Made by a program: the position numbers and the translations under genes. A DNA stretch of 64,000 nt from Liquidambar formosana (lineage: Eukaryota > Streptophyta > Magnoliopsida > Saxifragales > Altingiaceae). The stretch lies in assembly GCA_039720395.1 (NCBI GenBank), contig CM077822.1:25807578-25871577 (forward strand), in the 5' to 3' direction. The notes beneath the pieces were generated by a model. That model searched no databases, had not been told where the DNA came from, and saw only the letters and a list, made by a program, of their open reading frames with translations. Numbering within the stretch: the stretch's first letter is position 1; each line of letters begins with the position of its first letter. Below are positions 23,774 through 36,720 of this stretch, piece after piece.

Positions 23774-23805
23774 TGTGTGTGTGTGTGTATAGACATATAT
23801 ATGTA

Positions 23806-23860
<55 letters not shown>
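23772..23860. repeat. (TG)n and (TA)n microsatellites between two Helitrons
   Basis: A TG run at about 23772-23789, then an interrupted TA run to 23860. It lies exactly between the end of one Helitron and the degraded start of the next. Confidence 0.9.
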
Positions 23861-23863
<3 letters not shown>

Positions 23864-24317
23864 ATTACCTATAAAAGGTTGAATCTCTTAAAAACTTTTG
23901 AATGACCAATATACCCTTATTTTTTTTAAAAAAATACATATCTACCCTTCCTTTAATTGAAATACATGATAAACATTCTTATCATTTAGTAACAAATGAA
24001 AGTTAGATTTTAACTCAAACTCTTAACAAATTAAAGTTAGATTCTTATTCAAATTCTTTTTCCTAGAGCAACTATTAAGTTGCATGATAATAAATATGAA
24101 TATAAACTCTTCAAATATTCCATTTTATGAAGAAAAAAATTATGAATGTATATCTAAAGAGTTTTTAATCTTTCGTTGACAATTTTGATTATGAAAAAAA
24201 TAAAAATGTACTTTTGAATTTTAAACTTTATCTTTTATGAAAAAATATAAAATATTTATGTATTTATTATTTTGTATTTAAGAATATTCACGTGCAACAC
24301 ACGTGTGCTATATCTAG
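23859..24317 (+). mobile_element. Short non-autonomous Helitron, type B
   Basis: The start is a decayed TCTATACTACCTATAAAA (here GATATTACCTATAAAAGG). The end is CACGTGCAACACACGTG (hairpin) followed after a few bases by CTAG and a host T. About 460 bp, no coding. It matches the copy at 39911-42408 once the inner Helitron of that copy is removed, which makes it the empty-site reference for the nested insertion there. Confidence 0.75.
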
Positions 24318-24327
24318 TATATACAAA

Positions 24328-25597
24328 TATACCCACCATGGGATTTTGCAGATAACACCTCTTGGGAAGGGCCAAAATCTCCTTGTCAAATCCTATTCAT
24401 ACAGTTTTTTAGATGTAAAATTTCTAATGAGAACACTCTTTTACACCAGAATATCAACAAATAAAATAATAATAATAATAATAACACATTAATGTGTACT
24501 TGACCGGCTTTAGGGTTGCCCCCAATAAATCCATAGGGGAATCAACCACGAACTCGTGGGAATGAGGCTACCCACACCCAAAAATATAAATAAATTAATA
24601 AATATTCAACTTTTGGGAGCTCATTTGTTTGGCTGGAATGTAATGAAAATTATGATGTCTTCATTGATTGAGGACTATTAAAAAATTTAAATAGATGATA
24701 TCAATTCATCTGTCTGTTTCTTAAGTTCTTATGGAAATAATCATTTCAAAATTTTTGATGTTCAATCACCAACCAATCACATTTAAGATTACAAAAGCAA
24801 CTCTTTACGTGCTATGGGCAGTTATGATATGAGGTGATTGATTTTGTTGTGCTCGGAGAAAAATTTATATGTAATTGTGATATGGTCGATGTGCTATCAT
24901 AGGCAATGAAAGGAGAACAAAATGAGTTTGTTAGAGTACCTTTTGACCCCATAATTTTAGCTTGCTTCCTTCTCATTGACTTGCAGACACCACGTAACCA
25001 TGTCATAGTTACAATGAAGACTTACTCGTTGGCTACATTTGTTGAATTTGGAAGGTGAAGGCATATTCACGTGTGCCAAATAATTATCAATTTAGTTTTT
25101 TTTTCCTAATTTATCATTGGCTAATTAGGCAATTATTTTAAATATATAGAGCCTTAGTGCTCACCTTGTTGAAACAGATTGGAAATTGGTTTACTTCCAT
25201 AAATTTTGTATTTTATTATTTGTTTAAGCACTTTAACTAATTCGAGAGCGATGCATTTTTTTGGGGGTTCAAAACTAAAAATATATTGATCCTCATATTC
25301 AATAGTGGTTATTAGTTCCATAAAATTTAAATTTTATTATTTGTTTTATAAGTTTAGGTATGTGTTGGATGAGGCATTAATTCATGAGATTTGGGTTAGG
25401 ATTAAAGATTGGGATTTCAAATTCTACCCTTAATAATTACCTTGATTTGAATCAAAGTCTAGCTAAGACAAAATTTATCAAATTTTGAATAGGATTTTTT
25501 TTTTCCTCGATGGGCGAAAACTGTATGAATAGGATTTGACAATGAGATTTTGGCCCTTCCCAAGAGGTTTTATCTGCAAAATCCCATGGTGGGTATA
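24328..25597. mobile_element. Element with 80-bp terminal inverted repeats
   Basis: The left end TATACCCACCATGGGATTTT (from 24328) reappears inverted at the right end (to 25597). The inverted ends extend about 80 bp (24328-24408 and 25517-25597). The body carries no transposase frame that I can see. Flanks are TA-rich, so the target duplication (perhaps TA) is ambiguous. A second copy lies at 42423-43613 with its body in the opposite orientation. The superfamily is not assigned. Confidence 0.75.
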
Positions 25598-25621
25598 TAT
25601 GTGTATATATATATATATTAG

Positions 25622-27618
25622 TGTCACGACCCGGAAATAGGCTATGACATGTCAATAGATAAAAAATAAATAAATAAAATGAAGTTCAAGGATGGTTTAT
25701 AATAAAAATTATAGCTTTATAAAATATTTTTAGAAAATTCAACATGGTCCTGTCTGAAAATAGGACATACCAAGTTCTCGACAGTTTAAACATGCTCAAC
25801 TTAAAATCAAAATCATTCAACCATCCACAACAGGTAAGTAAAATAAGCTGGTATATTAGTTCCCACAGAGTTCTATTGTTAATACAAACAGTGTATAATA
25901 CAATAAGTCTGTCTAAATAATATACATGCCATAAAAATTGTAAAATGCATCCGCACAACATCCATAATGCAATGCTTATGCTAAACCTGATGTGATGCCT
26001 TCTCATAAGAATCATCCTTACTTTACTCAAAGTCTGCAAAAGGTTTTAAAAATAGATGTGAGTTTAAACTCAATAGAATACATTTTTCAAAGTTGTATAT
26101 CAATGCTTTAAAACCATTACGAATAATTAAATAAAATGAGACAACAAGGGGTTGCATATCACAAATTTTAAATTAAATAAGTACAGGAGAACATGAAAAT
26201 CATCCATAACATAAATCCGTCATATTTGGCAATCTATATCATCAATCCTTTAAACAGAATAGGTCATGCGAGGCCCTTGCACGTGGAAATAAGAGGAAAC
26301 ACTATGGATCCCTTCATGGATCCAGAAAGTAACCTCATCTTGAGGAAACACTATGAATCCTACATGGATCCAGAAAGTAATCTCATTTTGGAAACACTAC
26401 AGCCATTAAGACCGGAAAGTTCCCCTTATCATCACATCTATTTACATGTTAATCTCCCACAACCATTTCATTTATAATGGTAGAAAAACGGGTTTCCAAC
26501 ACTTATATAAAAGTGACCCCCCAAAAAGTCAATTGCAAGAATTTAACAAATAGGTTTTCAAAATCAACCCATTATATCCCAAATCATGCGAGGGTATGCA
26601 AAACAACACAAATATAGCTAAATAGGATATAAAACAAAACCCTAATTTCCCAAATATGTGAATTTTTAAGAAATTCAAACCCTAATCCCATTTAAACATG
26701 TATCATATCATGTAAACATGCAAAAACCCATGATAATGTACCAAATCATGCATACAATGATTTACAACCATGAAAAATGCACCTATCTCTCAAATGGTAG
26801 CTAAAAACGTGAATCTATAAGTGTACACGCATAGATCGGGGTGGAAATCACAATATCCAAGCGTTGCGGGGTCGGATCGGAGCTCCCGCGGTCACGCTCC
26901 TCACTATCGAGCTCCTCTTTCTCTCCTCCGTGTTTCTCTCTCTCTCTCTCTCCTCTCTTCCCTTTTCTGCTAAAAATGGGTAAGAAACCCATTTCGAATA
27001 AGTTTAATAAGGGAAAGAGGGGGTAAAATCATCAAATAACCCTTTATTTTTTTAAATTGTCTGCCGACACTTTCAAGCGTCTGAAAATAAGTTTTAGACA
27101 TCTGAAACTAAACCTCAAAATCATCATTCTCTGGAATTTTCAGACGTCTAAATTGCAACTTTCAGATGTCTAAAATATTCAGTCAGTTGAAACTGGCCAT
27201 CAATCAGGTACTTCCCCATCGGCACAGACCTTAGCCTTCTTTTTATAAAAAGCATTTAAGTAAATGGCCATTTACTTTAAGTTATTTAATGAAAATAAGC
27301 AAATAACCCCCCATTTGTATCCAAATAAAATATCAGAAAAATCAAATTCCAAGTATATCAAAATCTCATTTCCAAGTTTTAGTACAAAATCCGTCTCCCA
27401 ACATATTTTTCAAAAATAAACATGGGAGGAACCCAATCCAAACATACTAATAAAATCCTATAAAATCACAGAAGTCTTATAATATTATAAACTTCCATTC
27501 CCGTAAAAAATTATCTTTCAAAACAAAGATTTATGAAAATTCACTTTTTTCCCAATACTTAGCCATATTTCACCGACTTAAACTCTTAATACCTTACTTT
27601 AAAATTATAGGTGTTACA
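25622..27618 (-). mobile_element. Solo LTR, Tekay-related family
   Basis: On the minus strand it begins TGTAACACCTATAATTTT and ends GGGTCGTGACA. It is flanked by the perfect duplication ATTAG (25617-25621 and 27619-27623). 1997 bp, no internal region. It is alignable with the Tekay LTRs at 11612 and 18653, but belongs to the older subfamily found at 11215-21957. The ORFs inside it are LTR noise. Confidence 0.95.
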
Positions 27619-27622
27619 ATTA

Positions 27623-28020
27623 GTCCTACTATTATCAGGTATGGTGCATTTGAGATTAACTAATATCGATCAGTTGCACTCCAAAATTTTATTTAGTGAT
27701 TTATATTTTGTGAAATTAACCTTTGGATTAAATATGCTTCATATGTAAACAATTTGTGTAAAAAATAAGTTTATTCAAGATTAAAAACTGTTTCATCTAA
27801 AATATTCATAAATGAGAGATTATTATTGATTAAAAAATGCAAGCTTTGGATGAAGCAGCACTTAGTCTCAGATCAACTTGATTTTTGACACAAATCATTT
27901 ACATGAGAAAGCTATCTAATCGATCCAACTACTGATTTTGTAAAATTCAAATAACATATAAGAATTTTGGAGTGCACCTAATGTAAAACTACATCAGCTA
28001 TATCTTATATCAATAGGACT
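27623..28020. repeat. Fold-back element or MITE with imperfect inverted ends
   Basis: The left end GTCCTACTATTATCAGGTAT and the right end, read in reverse as GTCCTATTGATATAAGATAT, are imperfect inverted repeats. They extend roughly 100 bp and both include a TTGCACTCCAAAATT-like or GTGCACTCCAAAATT-like core. TA flanks both sides. No coding. The solo LTR to the left inserted right at its edge. Confidence 0.5.
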
Positions 28021-28949
28021 ATATATATACAATCGACCAAGTAAGCATGTGTTGATATAATTTATATTAATAAGATGCATTAGGGGTCGTATCCTGTACA
28101 TTAGCCCAATTAATGTACCTTGTAACCTATTAATGCACAAACTACAACTCCTAATATGAGGGTTGATATAAATTCAACATGTGCTCACTTGACTACGATC
28201 CTATGCATATATATGGGTTATCAATTTAAAGTGTCTCGAGGGAAATTTATACTTTCACATATTCCATTAATAACTTAACGGCATTAATCCAAATTATATT
28301 TTGGAAAGTTTAGGACATATTTATCCAATATTGAAAAAAAGGGGGGGGGGTGAAAAATGATCCCTATTTAAAGTTTAGGGGTTAAACTGTAATTTTCCAT
28401 TTTTCCTTTTTACAACCCCTTTGTTTCCAAAAACAGTACACTACTTTTTTTATTTTTTTTATTTTGGGATAAGTGAGCCGGAGTACTTAACCATATATAT
28501 ATTCCTCTATTCCTCTAAACCCTCCCTTCCGTCTTCACTGGTTCTCTCAATCTCTCTCTCTCTCTTTCTCTCACGGCTGCAGCCATATTTAAGTGCTGTG
28601 CTTTCTTGGTTTTCTGATAAGTCGCCCTACAAAGACCAAAAGAATTACAATATGAATTTATCGTAACTCTAATACTTGTATATGTGAAAGGGTAGCTAGT
28701 TTTTCTATATGCGAATCCCAACAACCAATCTGTCACGCTCCAGTCAACTACGTCCTTTTGAGATTGTAGGCTTCTTCCAAGAGCAATAATATTCAGAGTA
28801 TGTGTAGATGTCCTCCTTAGGAGTGTTGTGATCTCTGAGAGTCATGAGGCTAGGAAATATAATCTTCTCCTACTTGCTTCCTTATTGTGTCCTTGCTTCT
28901 TTTGGTTTAAGAGGGTGTCTTTGTTGGAAGAGATACAAGAAAAATAGCA
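28021..28949. other. No recognised gene; C/T-rich patch
   Basis: Contains AT-rich DNA, a G-run near 28342 and a CTCTCT-rich patch (28545-28575) that could be the leader of the dead peroxidase gene downstream. That link is only a guess from position. Confidence 0.3.
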
Positions 28950-29590
28950 CTTAAATACGACTACTTCCTTGAGACATGCCCCTCAAGCAGAGACAATATC
29001 ATAAGGTCGATCAGCCAAGAATATCTGGTCATCCATGAAGAGTAAGAAATACGTACAATTTTTGTAATATCTTTCCTATATGTTGTAAGGTAATTCTGAG
29101 TGTTGCATGTCTTGTCACTTGTGGTTGGGTTCTGACTTCTGATTATTGCATGTCGTGTGTACGGGCTCTTACTTGGCACTGTTCTTTGTGGGTTCTTGTT
29201 ATCCGTCGATCCCAGTATTGAATTTTTGTTATTAATGGATCTTCTGAAATTTGTCTGCGTATTCTATTTTAATTTTTATTGGGGTAGTATGTTTTTTTCC
29301 CTTATTGTTTTGTTTGATATGGAATATTTTTACTCTTTTGTTCTTAGTCCAATGATTTGATCAGGATATGAATTTCCGTTCCAAACTGTATCTGGTTATC
29401 AGGTTTGCTCTTAATTCTATGAATAAAAACCGTTTGATTGAGAAATAGGCAATTCCAGACAAGACCTCCAAGGGTTTCGACAAAATCAATATGATCAAGG
29501 AAGAGCTCGAAAAGATATGTTCAGGGGTGGTTTTTTGTACTGATACACTTGTTCTTGGCACTAGAAACGACGCTAGTGTGGTCTGCGCTT
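28950..29590 (+). pseudogene. Class III peroxidase pseudogene (two exon fragments)
   Basis: 28950-29042 reads LKYDYFLETCPSSRDNIIRS followed by ISQEYLVIHEE. This is the start of a mature plant secretory peroxidase (the Tyr-Asp-x-x-x-x-x-Cys-Pro motif with the first disulfide Cys). About 29406-29587 reads NKNRLIEK, stop, AIPDKTSKGFDK, then INMIKEELEKICSGVVFCTD and TLVLGTRN. This matches the region around the conserved VSCADxLALATRD block. The segment between them with the distal His (FHDCF) is missing and the proximal heme His region is absent. A TAG at 29456-29458 replaces a residue. It cannot encode an active enzyme. Confidence 0.8.
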
Positions 29591-30848
29591 TTACTCTTCT
29601 GTTTCTTGATATTCTTTTTCTTTTAAGGCTTTCTTGTTAATGGTAGAGGTCCTTTCACTTTATGGTTTTCATGACTATGGTCAGGGTAAAAGTTTAAAAA
29701 CATTTCGGTATAATGTTGATATGTGATGGACAGCTAGTATAGAATGTAAATCAACAGAAAATTAATTTGTCTATAAATGGTTTTGGAAGGGGAAAACAAT
29801 AATTGGATTTTGCAGTGTTAAATATTGTATCAGGCTCTGATGAGGGGAGGTTTAGAGCATCTCAAGTCCCAAATATTCAAAGAAAAAAAAAAGAAAGAAA
29901 ATTGTGAATTTAAATTTATATATGTTTTTCTTTCAGTTACTTCATTCAGCTAAGAAGCTGAGATTAAGATTTTATATCATTTTTTGGTTTCTATTTTCAC
30001 TCAGTGGTTGTATCCTCTCTCTCTCTCTCTCTCAATTTTATGAATATTTGAGTTTTATTTTATTTTTTTTTTGTTTTTGATTGATTCTCTCTTCCATATT
30101 TTGATAATTTCTTTCCCTGCTAAGATAACTAACAAAAAGAAAAGGGAAAAATAAATTTAATTGAGTTAAATTGTTCTCATTTTGTTTTTGTTTTTTTAAT
30201 TTATTTATTTTTAACCACAGATTTGGATGAAAATCATTTCAAATTTCAGTTTTCTTTCTTTTCCTTTTCTTTATCAACAATCAACCGATATTTATAAATC
30301 ACTGCTTCTTTTTGTCCTGATTCCTGCAATCTTTCTCTGTATTTTTGTAGTGTTGTCCTACATAGTGGAAAACCTAATTGCACATTTTGCAGTTCATATA
30401 TATTCGAAGGTGTTGATTAAATTCTTCTACCCTTTTGAATATGGACGAGGAACTTGATAAAAATGTCAACTCTCTTAGAGTTGATACATTTTTGGAATAT
30501 AAAATAGGGTTCCGCACTCTGCAGAGTGCATAAGGTATGCCAAAATAGTTGACACAGTTTTGACTTTTTGTTCTAATGGATACGCAGATAAATGTCTAAA
30601 TTGCTCATTCGAATGCCGACACATTCTCCTTGCAAAATGAACCTCTTCTAGGGTGTAAAAGTAATTCTCAATGCATATTAAATTCAACAAATCTATTCAT
30701 GCCTTGAGATTTGAGATTCAAGAAGAAATATATTTTCTATACTACTCTTATACTTTCCGTCTTGTTATTTATATTGGGTTTTTCTTCTATGGGTTTTTTT
30801 GGGTCGCAAAAAAATAAAAAATAAAAAATAATGGTGTCAACCAATTTA
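29591..30848. other. No recognised gene
   Basis: AT-rich sequence between the two peroxidase relics, with a short CT repeat (30015-30032) and a small palindrome (GCACTCTGCAGAGTGC at about 30514-30529). Short ORFs show no family features. Confidence 0.35.
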
Positions 30849-30911
30849 GAATATGACTACTACCATCAGACATGCTCTCAAGCAGAGAACAATAAGGTTA
30901 ACCATGCATGA
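30849..30911 (+). pseudogene. Second peroxidase fragment (mature N-terminus)
   Basis: Reads EYDYYHQTCSQAENNKVNHA and then stops. It is the same mature N-terminal block as at 28950, with the YDYY...C motif and the Gln-Ala-Glu that often follows. It lies 1.9 kb downstream of the first relic on the same strand, as expected from a tandem gene duplication in which both copies died. No further exons were recognised downstream. Confidence 0.6.
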
Positions 30912-32595
30912 GATCTTCTTTGGACACAAGAATGACCCTACTGCACTTTGATCCATAGCTTACAATTCTAGGTAACACAATTGTATAGGTACCACCCAAG
31001 CAAAGTTAAATGCAATGTTTTAAAAACCATTGTGGACGGTTCCTCTACTTGTAGATTGTGCCAGATGTCTGGAGGTTCCTATTTGAGAACTTATGTCTAT
31101 GTTGGAAAAATAGGTTCAAGGGTCTTCAAATCTCCTAATGCTAGGACGGTAAGTGATTAGAGACTTTAGTTTTGAATCATAAGTGGTTAGTGTCTTTATT
31201 TTGACCCTTTGGTATGTAGTCTTGATTGTTGTGGAAAATTCAATTGGGACTAATATAGATTGTTTCTAGTTTGTTGAGATTTTCTTTCAAAGTTCATGTG
31301 TTCAAAAGGATTGTTTAATATGCATTGTTTCAAAGTTCATTTGTTGAGATCAATGCCCCAAAGTTTCATTGTTATTTTTCCCCAGTTTCCTTGGCAAAGT
31401 TGGTGGAGCATGAATTCTTGCTTTGGAAAGTTCTCAAACACAACCTCAAGCCTCCATCATAGCTAATCCACATCCAAAAAACCAAATCCCAATTCTCCAA
31501 CTTCAATAAACCAAAATCCATTCTCCAAATCCCACAAACCATTACAACCGAACCGATCCAAAAATCAATCCATCGATCACCAACAACAAAATCAATCACA
31601 ATTCAACCAAACCAATCATAACAGTCAATTCAAATCCGGCCAACACATGCCTTTCCAAGTTTGGCCCACCCCAATTCTCATTACAACTCTAAGTAACTAA
31701 AACTTCTCCAGCAATTCAATTCAAAAGCCAATATATCAATTTATAAGGTTAGCTTGTGTGAAAATTGTAAAATATTTGATATTTTAATGCCAAACTTATC
31801 ATCATTTTTTTTAGGAATTTTAGATTGCTCGAGCCACAGGAAAATAATTATAGTTCAATACAAATTACTATTTTGAGCTACTAGTAGTAGACTATTTTAA
31901 CTTAGTTGTAGCTATTTTGCCTTGTACTCGAGGTGAGGTTGAACCACTCGGCTAACAACCTACAACCATTTTTATATAGAATAGCACAACCCTATGCTAA
32001 GGCAACTTAATACCTTTTTATTATAGTATATATTTAAGGGGCATTTGGGCTCAAGTCCAAAAAGTAATGCTTGTGTTACGTAAAGTCCATATTTAAAAAC
32101 ACATTTGGCCTCCAGTACACTATAAGTTGGAAGGACAAAAATGCCCTTGCTATAAAGGCTCAAATCGTATAATCCCTACAAAATCTCCACCGCTTAAATT
32201 CTTCCCTTCCACTCCCAACATCCCCTACTTTCCCTACCATGATATGCTCCACTCCTTCCTTCTTAATCTCCCTCAATTAATTCCCATAACTCCCCTCCAT
32301 TATTTTTGCCCCTTCATAACTCTCCTCCTTTATTTTCCCATACTTCCCAAAACTCTCTCTCTCCATCTTTGTAAGGTCCTTCCTTATCTCCCTCAATTCC
32401 CTCAATTACTACTCCCACTTTTTCTCCCCTTGTCATTCACAATCCTGCGGGCATCCCTTTGGTAGTAGACCCTTTGTTTCATTGTGTGACTTTTTGAACA
32501 TGTAACTAAATCTAGGTTGTTTTTTTGTTTTTGTTTTTTTTTAAGAAATTGAATGGATAATTAGTTACCTAGGTCTCATTTACATGTAACTAGAG
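30912..32595. other. No recognised gene; C/T-rich tract
   Basis: Holds AT-rich DNA and, at 32180-32450, a tract of repeated CTCCCTCAATT- and CCCATACTTCCC-type words. These give an open frame by low complexity only. The minus-strand frame at 31372-31599 is Trp-rich and matches nothing I know. Confidence 0.35.
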
Positions 32596-34145
32596 ATGTG
32601 TGCGGGGTAAAATCTGCTCCCCGAGTACTGCTGGTGATGAAGGGGTTGAATCTCACGCGTGGACCTGCACTCACAAGCTTAGAAACAAGATCAGAGGGTA
32701 GGCAAAGGTGGGTTTTGGCCAAGCCCTCTCCAAAGCTTAAGTCATAAGCTGTTTATGGAGGTAAAGGCAAGGAGGAAGATGAATTTTAGGGGATTAGGGT
32801 ACTGTAGCTTACCTTATTCAGTTGTATTGTATTCTATGTATACCCACCTGTACGGACCGACCATGTGAGATCAGGTAACTGCCTTGGTTAGGTCAGATCT
32901 GACCATGGTTTGCCAATAACCGTCTGATCATGGTTTACTGATCATGGTTAGGTGGAGAACCATAGTTTCTTGTAACCATTGTGTTAGGAATAGCAGCTAT
33001 ATTAATAGTTTTGGATTATAGTAGTGATTTGGACTGTAGTGTGAGTCATAGAACAGGTGTCCCGAACTAAGTATAAGGCCTCGAACTGGGCGACCATATG
33101 CATTGTGACGGATTTGGTTGAGCTGCCGCTGCCACGTGTTAGTGGTCCTGATTTGAGCTCCTTAACCCGAGCTGGGTCCTTAGTCCAAGAATATTTCCAC
33201 ACAACTTGCCCCAATTATGACTTTCCAAAATCGGGCCTTCTCATAATTTACAATTGCTGAATGCCTTTCATTGTGCCTCTATGGTGTTTGGGTTTCTAAG
33301 GCTTAATTGGCAGATGGCAATTACGCCCTTCCATATTTTAAGGTGCTAACGTCATGTGTAGTGGGGCTGTCTTGTCTGCCGTATATAGCATTTAATACTC
33401 CAGAAGCATTATGTCTTTGGGCAAAAGCAAATCACTATTCAGTTTACCTTTTGCCTTCTCTCTCTCTATTTTCTATGCATTCTCTCTCTCTACTCTTTGC
33501 TCTCTACTTTCACCAAAACGTATGTGCACATTGTCCTTCTCGTCGGAATCCATTGTTAACACCGTTTATTTACTAGGGAGGATCTATCTTGAGCCTTTTT
33601 GCCACTCTAGGGTTTGTTCCACCGTTGCTGTTCTTCGTTTAAAGGTTGTGCCTGCCTCGTCTACTGTTTTAGAAGCAATTCTTTGGAGGTTCCTAGTGTT
33701 GCGCAACCGTACCTCTTCGGCGAACTTGTTTTTCCGGCCGTTTCTTGAAATCTTCAACGGTATAACTCTTTCTTTGTTTTTAGCTTTCAATTTGTTTGAT
33801 ACTATTTTCTTTGCCTGGGACTGTTGGTGTCAATCTTGGGGTTTATTTCATGATCCTAGGGTTTTCTTTCGATTTTTGGGATAAATCGCCAAGATTCTAA
33901 TTTTCCTGCCTTTTAGGGCTAAAAATCCCACTTCAGCGTAAAAGTAGACGAGAGACCCTTAGTCTCCTCATTTTGACTTTTCCCAACACCAAACTAAGTG
34001 ACTCCCGAGCTGACACTTGGAACAATTTTTGAGTTTGTCAAAGCAAACATACCTGTCAGAACATTGTTCTGGAGACTCAAGTGGGGGCGTGTGAGGAGAA
34101 ATAGTTGATCTTGGAATTTAACCTTCCTCATTTCACACTTGGCAG
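32596..34145 (+). promoter_or_regulatory. Promoter and leader of the plus-strand ORF in the Tat-like element; possibly LTR sequence
   Basis: Composition changes at about 32596 (TGTGTGCGGGGTAAAATCTG). A TATATAG motif at 33382 is followed by a CTCTCT-rich leader (33458-33520). A GTATAA donor-like site follows CTTCAACG (about 33761), and TTGGCAG precedes the ATG at 34146, suggesting a leader intron. It may be part of the LTR of the Tat-like element read backwards, but I could not find paired LTR ends or a TSD. Confidence 0.4.
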
Positions 34146-36720
34146 ATGTCTTCTTTTTACGATATTAAGGACAATCCTGCAAGGCTAGCAGAATTTAAGG
34201 CCTTGTATGGCTTCAAGGATGGGAAGTTTAGTTTTAGGTTCGCTGAGCCAGGGGAGGATACTTATCGGTCAGATTCTGAGTATGGCCCTTCTGTTCCCAT
34301 TGTTGCGTTCAAAGAAGGCGAAGTTCGTGTCCTCTTTTCTGATCTCCTCATTGAATTTCTTCTTTATTGTAACCTTGTTCCAACCCAACTAGGGCTAAAC
34401 TCCTTTAGGATTGTCTCGGGTGTCCATACCCTTAACCAAATTTTAGGAACAGCCGTTAGGGTGCAAGAAATATTCCACCACTATAAAATTTGTTCCTTAA
34501 AAAACAAACTGGACCATTACTTCTCGATTAAGCCCAGGAGAAAACTATTCGTTATCCATATCCCTGATTCCAACCCTAGGGTTCACGACCACATCATTTT
34601 CGTGTATGGGCCCGTGGATAGGACCTTACCAACGAAAAACACCATCTTTCCTCGCAATCATGGTTCTTTCTGTAAGCACTAAGCGAAATTCATCACTGTT
34701 ATAGATTGTTACATGGGTCCCGAGGTGAATGATAGACTTAATACTGATGCTCATGTTTTGTTTCTTTCTAGCAGCTCCACACGCTAACGAACCTAGTGGG
34801 GAGTTAAAGAAAGGGGATATCAAGAAATTATTTAACTACTAAGTAAGCCAACACTATAGGGCCACTCATACCCTAGTTCACTATTACTCAATGTACCAGA
34901 CCAACGGTAAAGTGAGTCTTCCCCACTAAGAAGAGCCTGAGGAAGACTTAACCCTTCCTCTAGAAGAATTAGAGGAAGAAAGCATTCAAATTCCAATTGA
35001 GGGGGAGGGCGCCACCGAGGTAGAAGCCCTAGAGAAGGCTAGTAACTCTACCCTCCTTGTGATAAAGAGTTCCTGCTCTGAGGAGATAGTCTTATAGGCG
35101 ATGGAGCGAAGAGGCTCAAATCCCCCTCCCACTAAGAGGCAGAGAACTGACTCCAGGAGTCAAAGGCCCAAGAAAGATTATGGGCTGATTCTGCGGGCCT
35201 TAGTGGCCGAGAAGAGGGCTGCTGAGAAAGAAGCTACTGAGAAGAAAGTTGCTCAGTAAAAAACCACCCAACAGAAGCAACCACAACAGAAGCAACTCCA
35301 GCAGAAGTCCAGCCAGACCACCTTTTCCAAAACCACTAGGTAGGAGGCTGGTAAAAAGTCCACTAACCTTAACAGTGGTAAACTCATGTCTTCTGCCATA
35401 AAAGGGCAGGAAGTTCATAGGTCTATGGTGCCTGGGGTCACTAGAAAGGGGAAGGCCCCCTAGGTGGAACCTCTAAAAAACAAAAGGCCCATTACGGGCT
35501 CCCGCAGTAGCCCCCTGTTCTGAGGTATGGGCAAAGAGGCACATTCGCTGCTGCTGCTGTAGAGGAGAATGCTGCCTCCCGAAGTAAAATTGTAGCTAAA
35601 TTTCCTGAGGTGAGACTTGTAATTCTGGCTTTATTTTTTGCATACACAATTTTAATTATGAATTACTCTTGAGTTCTAACTTCTTCTCAAGTATTGTTAG
35701 TTCCCTATGCCCACAGATGAGGCTGTTTCCAGCTCTTACTCTATGGATTATAACTTCCAGCAGCTGGGCAATCCCATGAGCCTGCCAACAGATATGGCCC
35801 ATTTCAGAAAGAAGTCTACCCCTAAGCTACTTCACTTCAGGTTTACCAGCCTTTACAGAGTAAGCTTTGAGAGACATTGATCTTTTGGTAATCTTTCAGT
35901 TCAGTCTTTGAATTGGTCGCAATTTTGCAAGGCTGCCAACAGATCTTGGTAGCTGGTGACCTCCTTACTGAAGAGGATAACAAGTTGGAGATTGAGGTCA
36001 CCAAAGTTCGGAGTGAGTTCGAGCCGAAGCTGCAAGAATCTAAGGCAAACTGCTCTGCTACAATGTCTCAAATTGAAAAATTTAAGACTGAATGTAGGAC
36101 ATTTCAATCTAATACTGAGAGCGCCATCAGTAAGCTCGAGCTCATGAAGAAGGACTATGTAGGCTAAGCTGAAAAAGGCGAAGGATAGCAGTGATGAACT
36201 AGCTCAGGGGAAGTGAGACTTGGCAAGGAAGGTTCAGGCCCTCGAAGTTGATATGGAGAAGGAGAAGGCTTCTGTTAAGAAGGCAGTGGCAGAGGAAAGG
36301 AAGAGTGTCAAAGACACCCTCGTTGGGCAGTTGGCCAAGGAACTCGAGGCTACTTACAAGCTCGCGCGGGACACCTTGGTTGAATTGGCCTCTGCTCAAT
36401 TCCCTGGAATCGCTGACATTCCCTTCGAAAAGAAGGAATTACCCCCAGAGGACGACCCCGAGGGCAATAATGTTGGGAAGGCTGACGCTGAAGCTGAGGG
36501 TGAGGATGAGCCCTGGTGAAGGAACCCGAGGTCACATCTCAGGCCGAGGATGGTGTGGAAGCTGAGAAAATCGTTAGCGCCTCCAATGAAACTCTTGCTA
36601 CCACCAATGGGGCTCAATCTGCTGCAGCGACAGAGAACACGATGGATGCAGTCCTTAATCCACCTTAGGTTTCTATGGACCCTCCTAACTCTGCTTCTGG
36701 GGGCTAAGTGATGGAAGCTA
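34146..36720 (+). pseudogene. Plus-strand extra ORF of a Tat-like Gypsy element, apparently with introns
   Basis: The first exon-like frame (34146-34675) has SSFYDIKDNPARLAEFKALY and NSFRIVSGVHTLNQILGTAV-type blocks, then a YFSIKPRRKLFVIHIPDSNP segment. From memory this resembles the plant family Pfam calls putative gypsy-type transposon (PF04195). GTAAGC after TCTTTCT (34674) looks like a donor, and TTTCTAGCAG (34767-34776) an acceptor. Lys/Gln-rich and coiled-coil-like frames follow (35913-36167; 36220-36519, very rich in Lys/Glu and ending in an acidic tail). Several in-frame stops show decay. It faces the pol remnant at 37500-39183. I infer that it is the antisense additional ORF known in some Tat elements. 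Confidence 0.6.

Noticed and set aside
25686..26039. 117-codon minus ORF as a host protein
   Set aside because: It lies wholly inside a solo LTR with perfect target duplication and corresponds to non-coding parts of the Tekay LTRs.
32127..32465. 112-codon ORF as a real gene
   Set aside because: Its composition comes from a C/T-rich repeated tract, with no domain or conserved motif visible.
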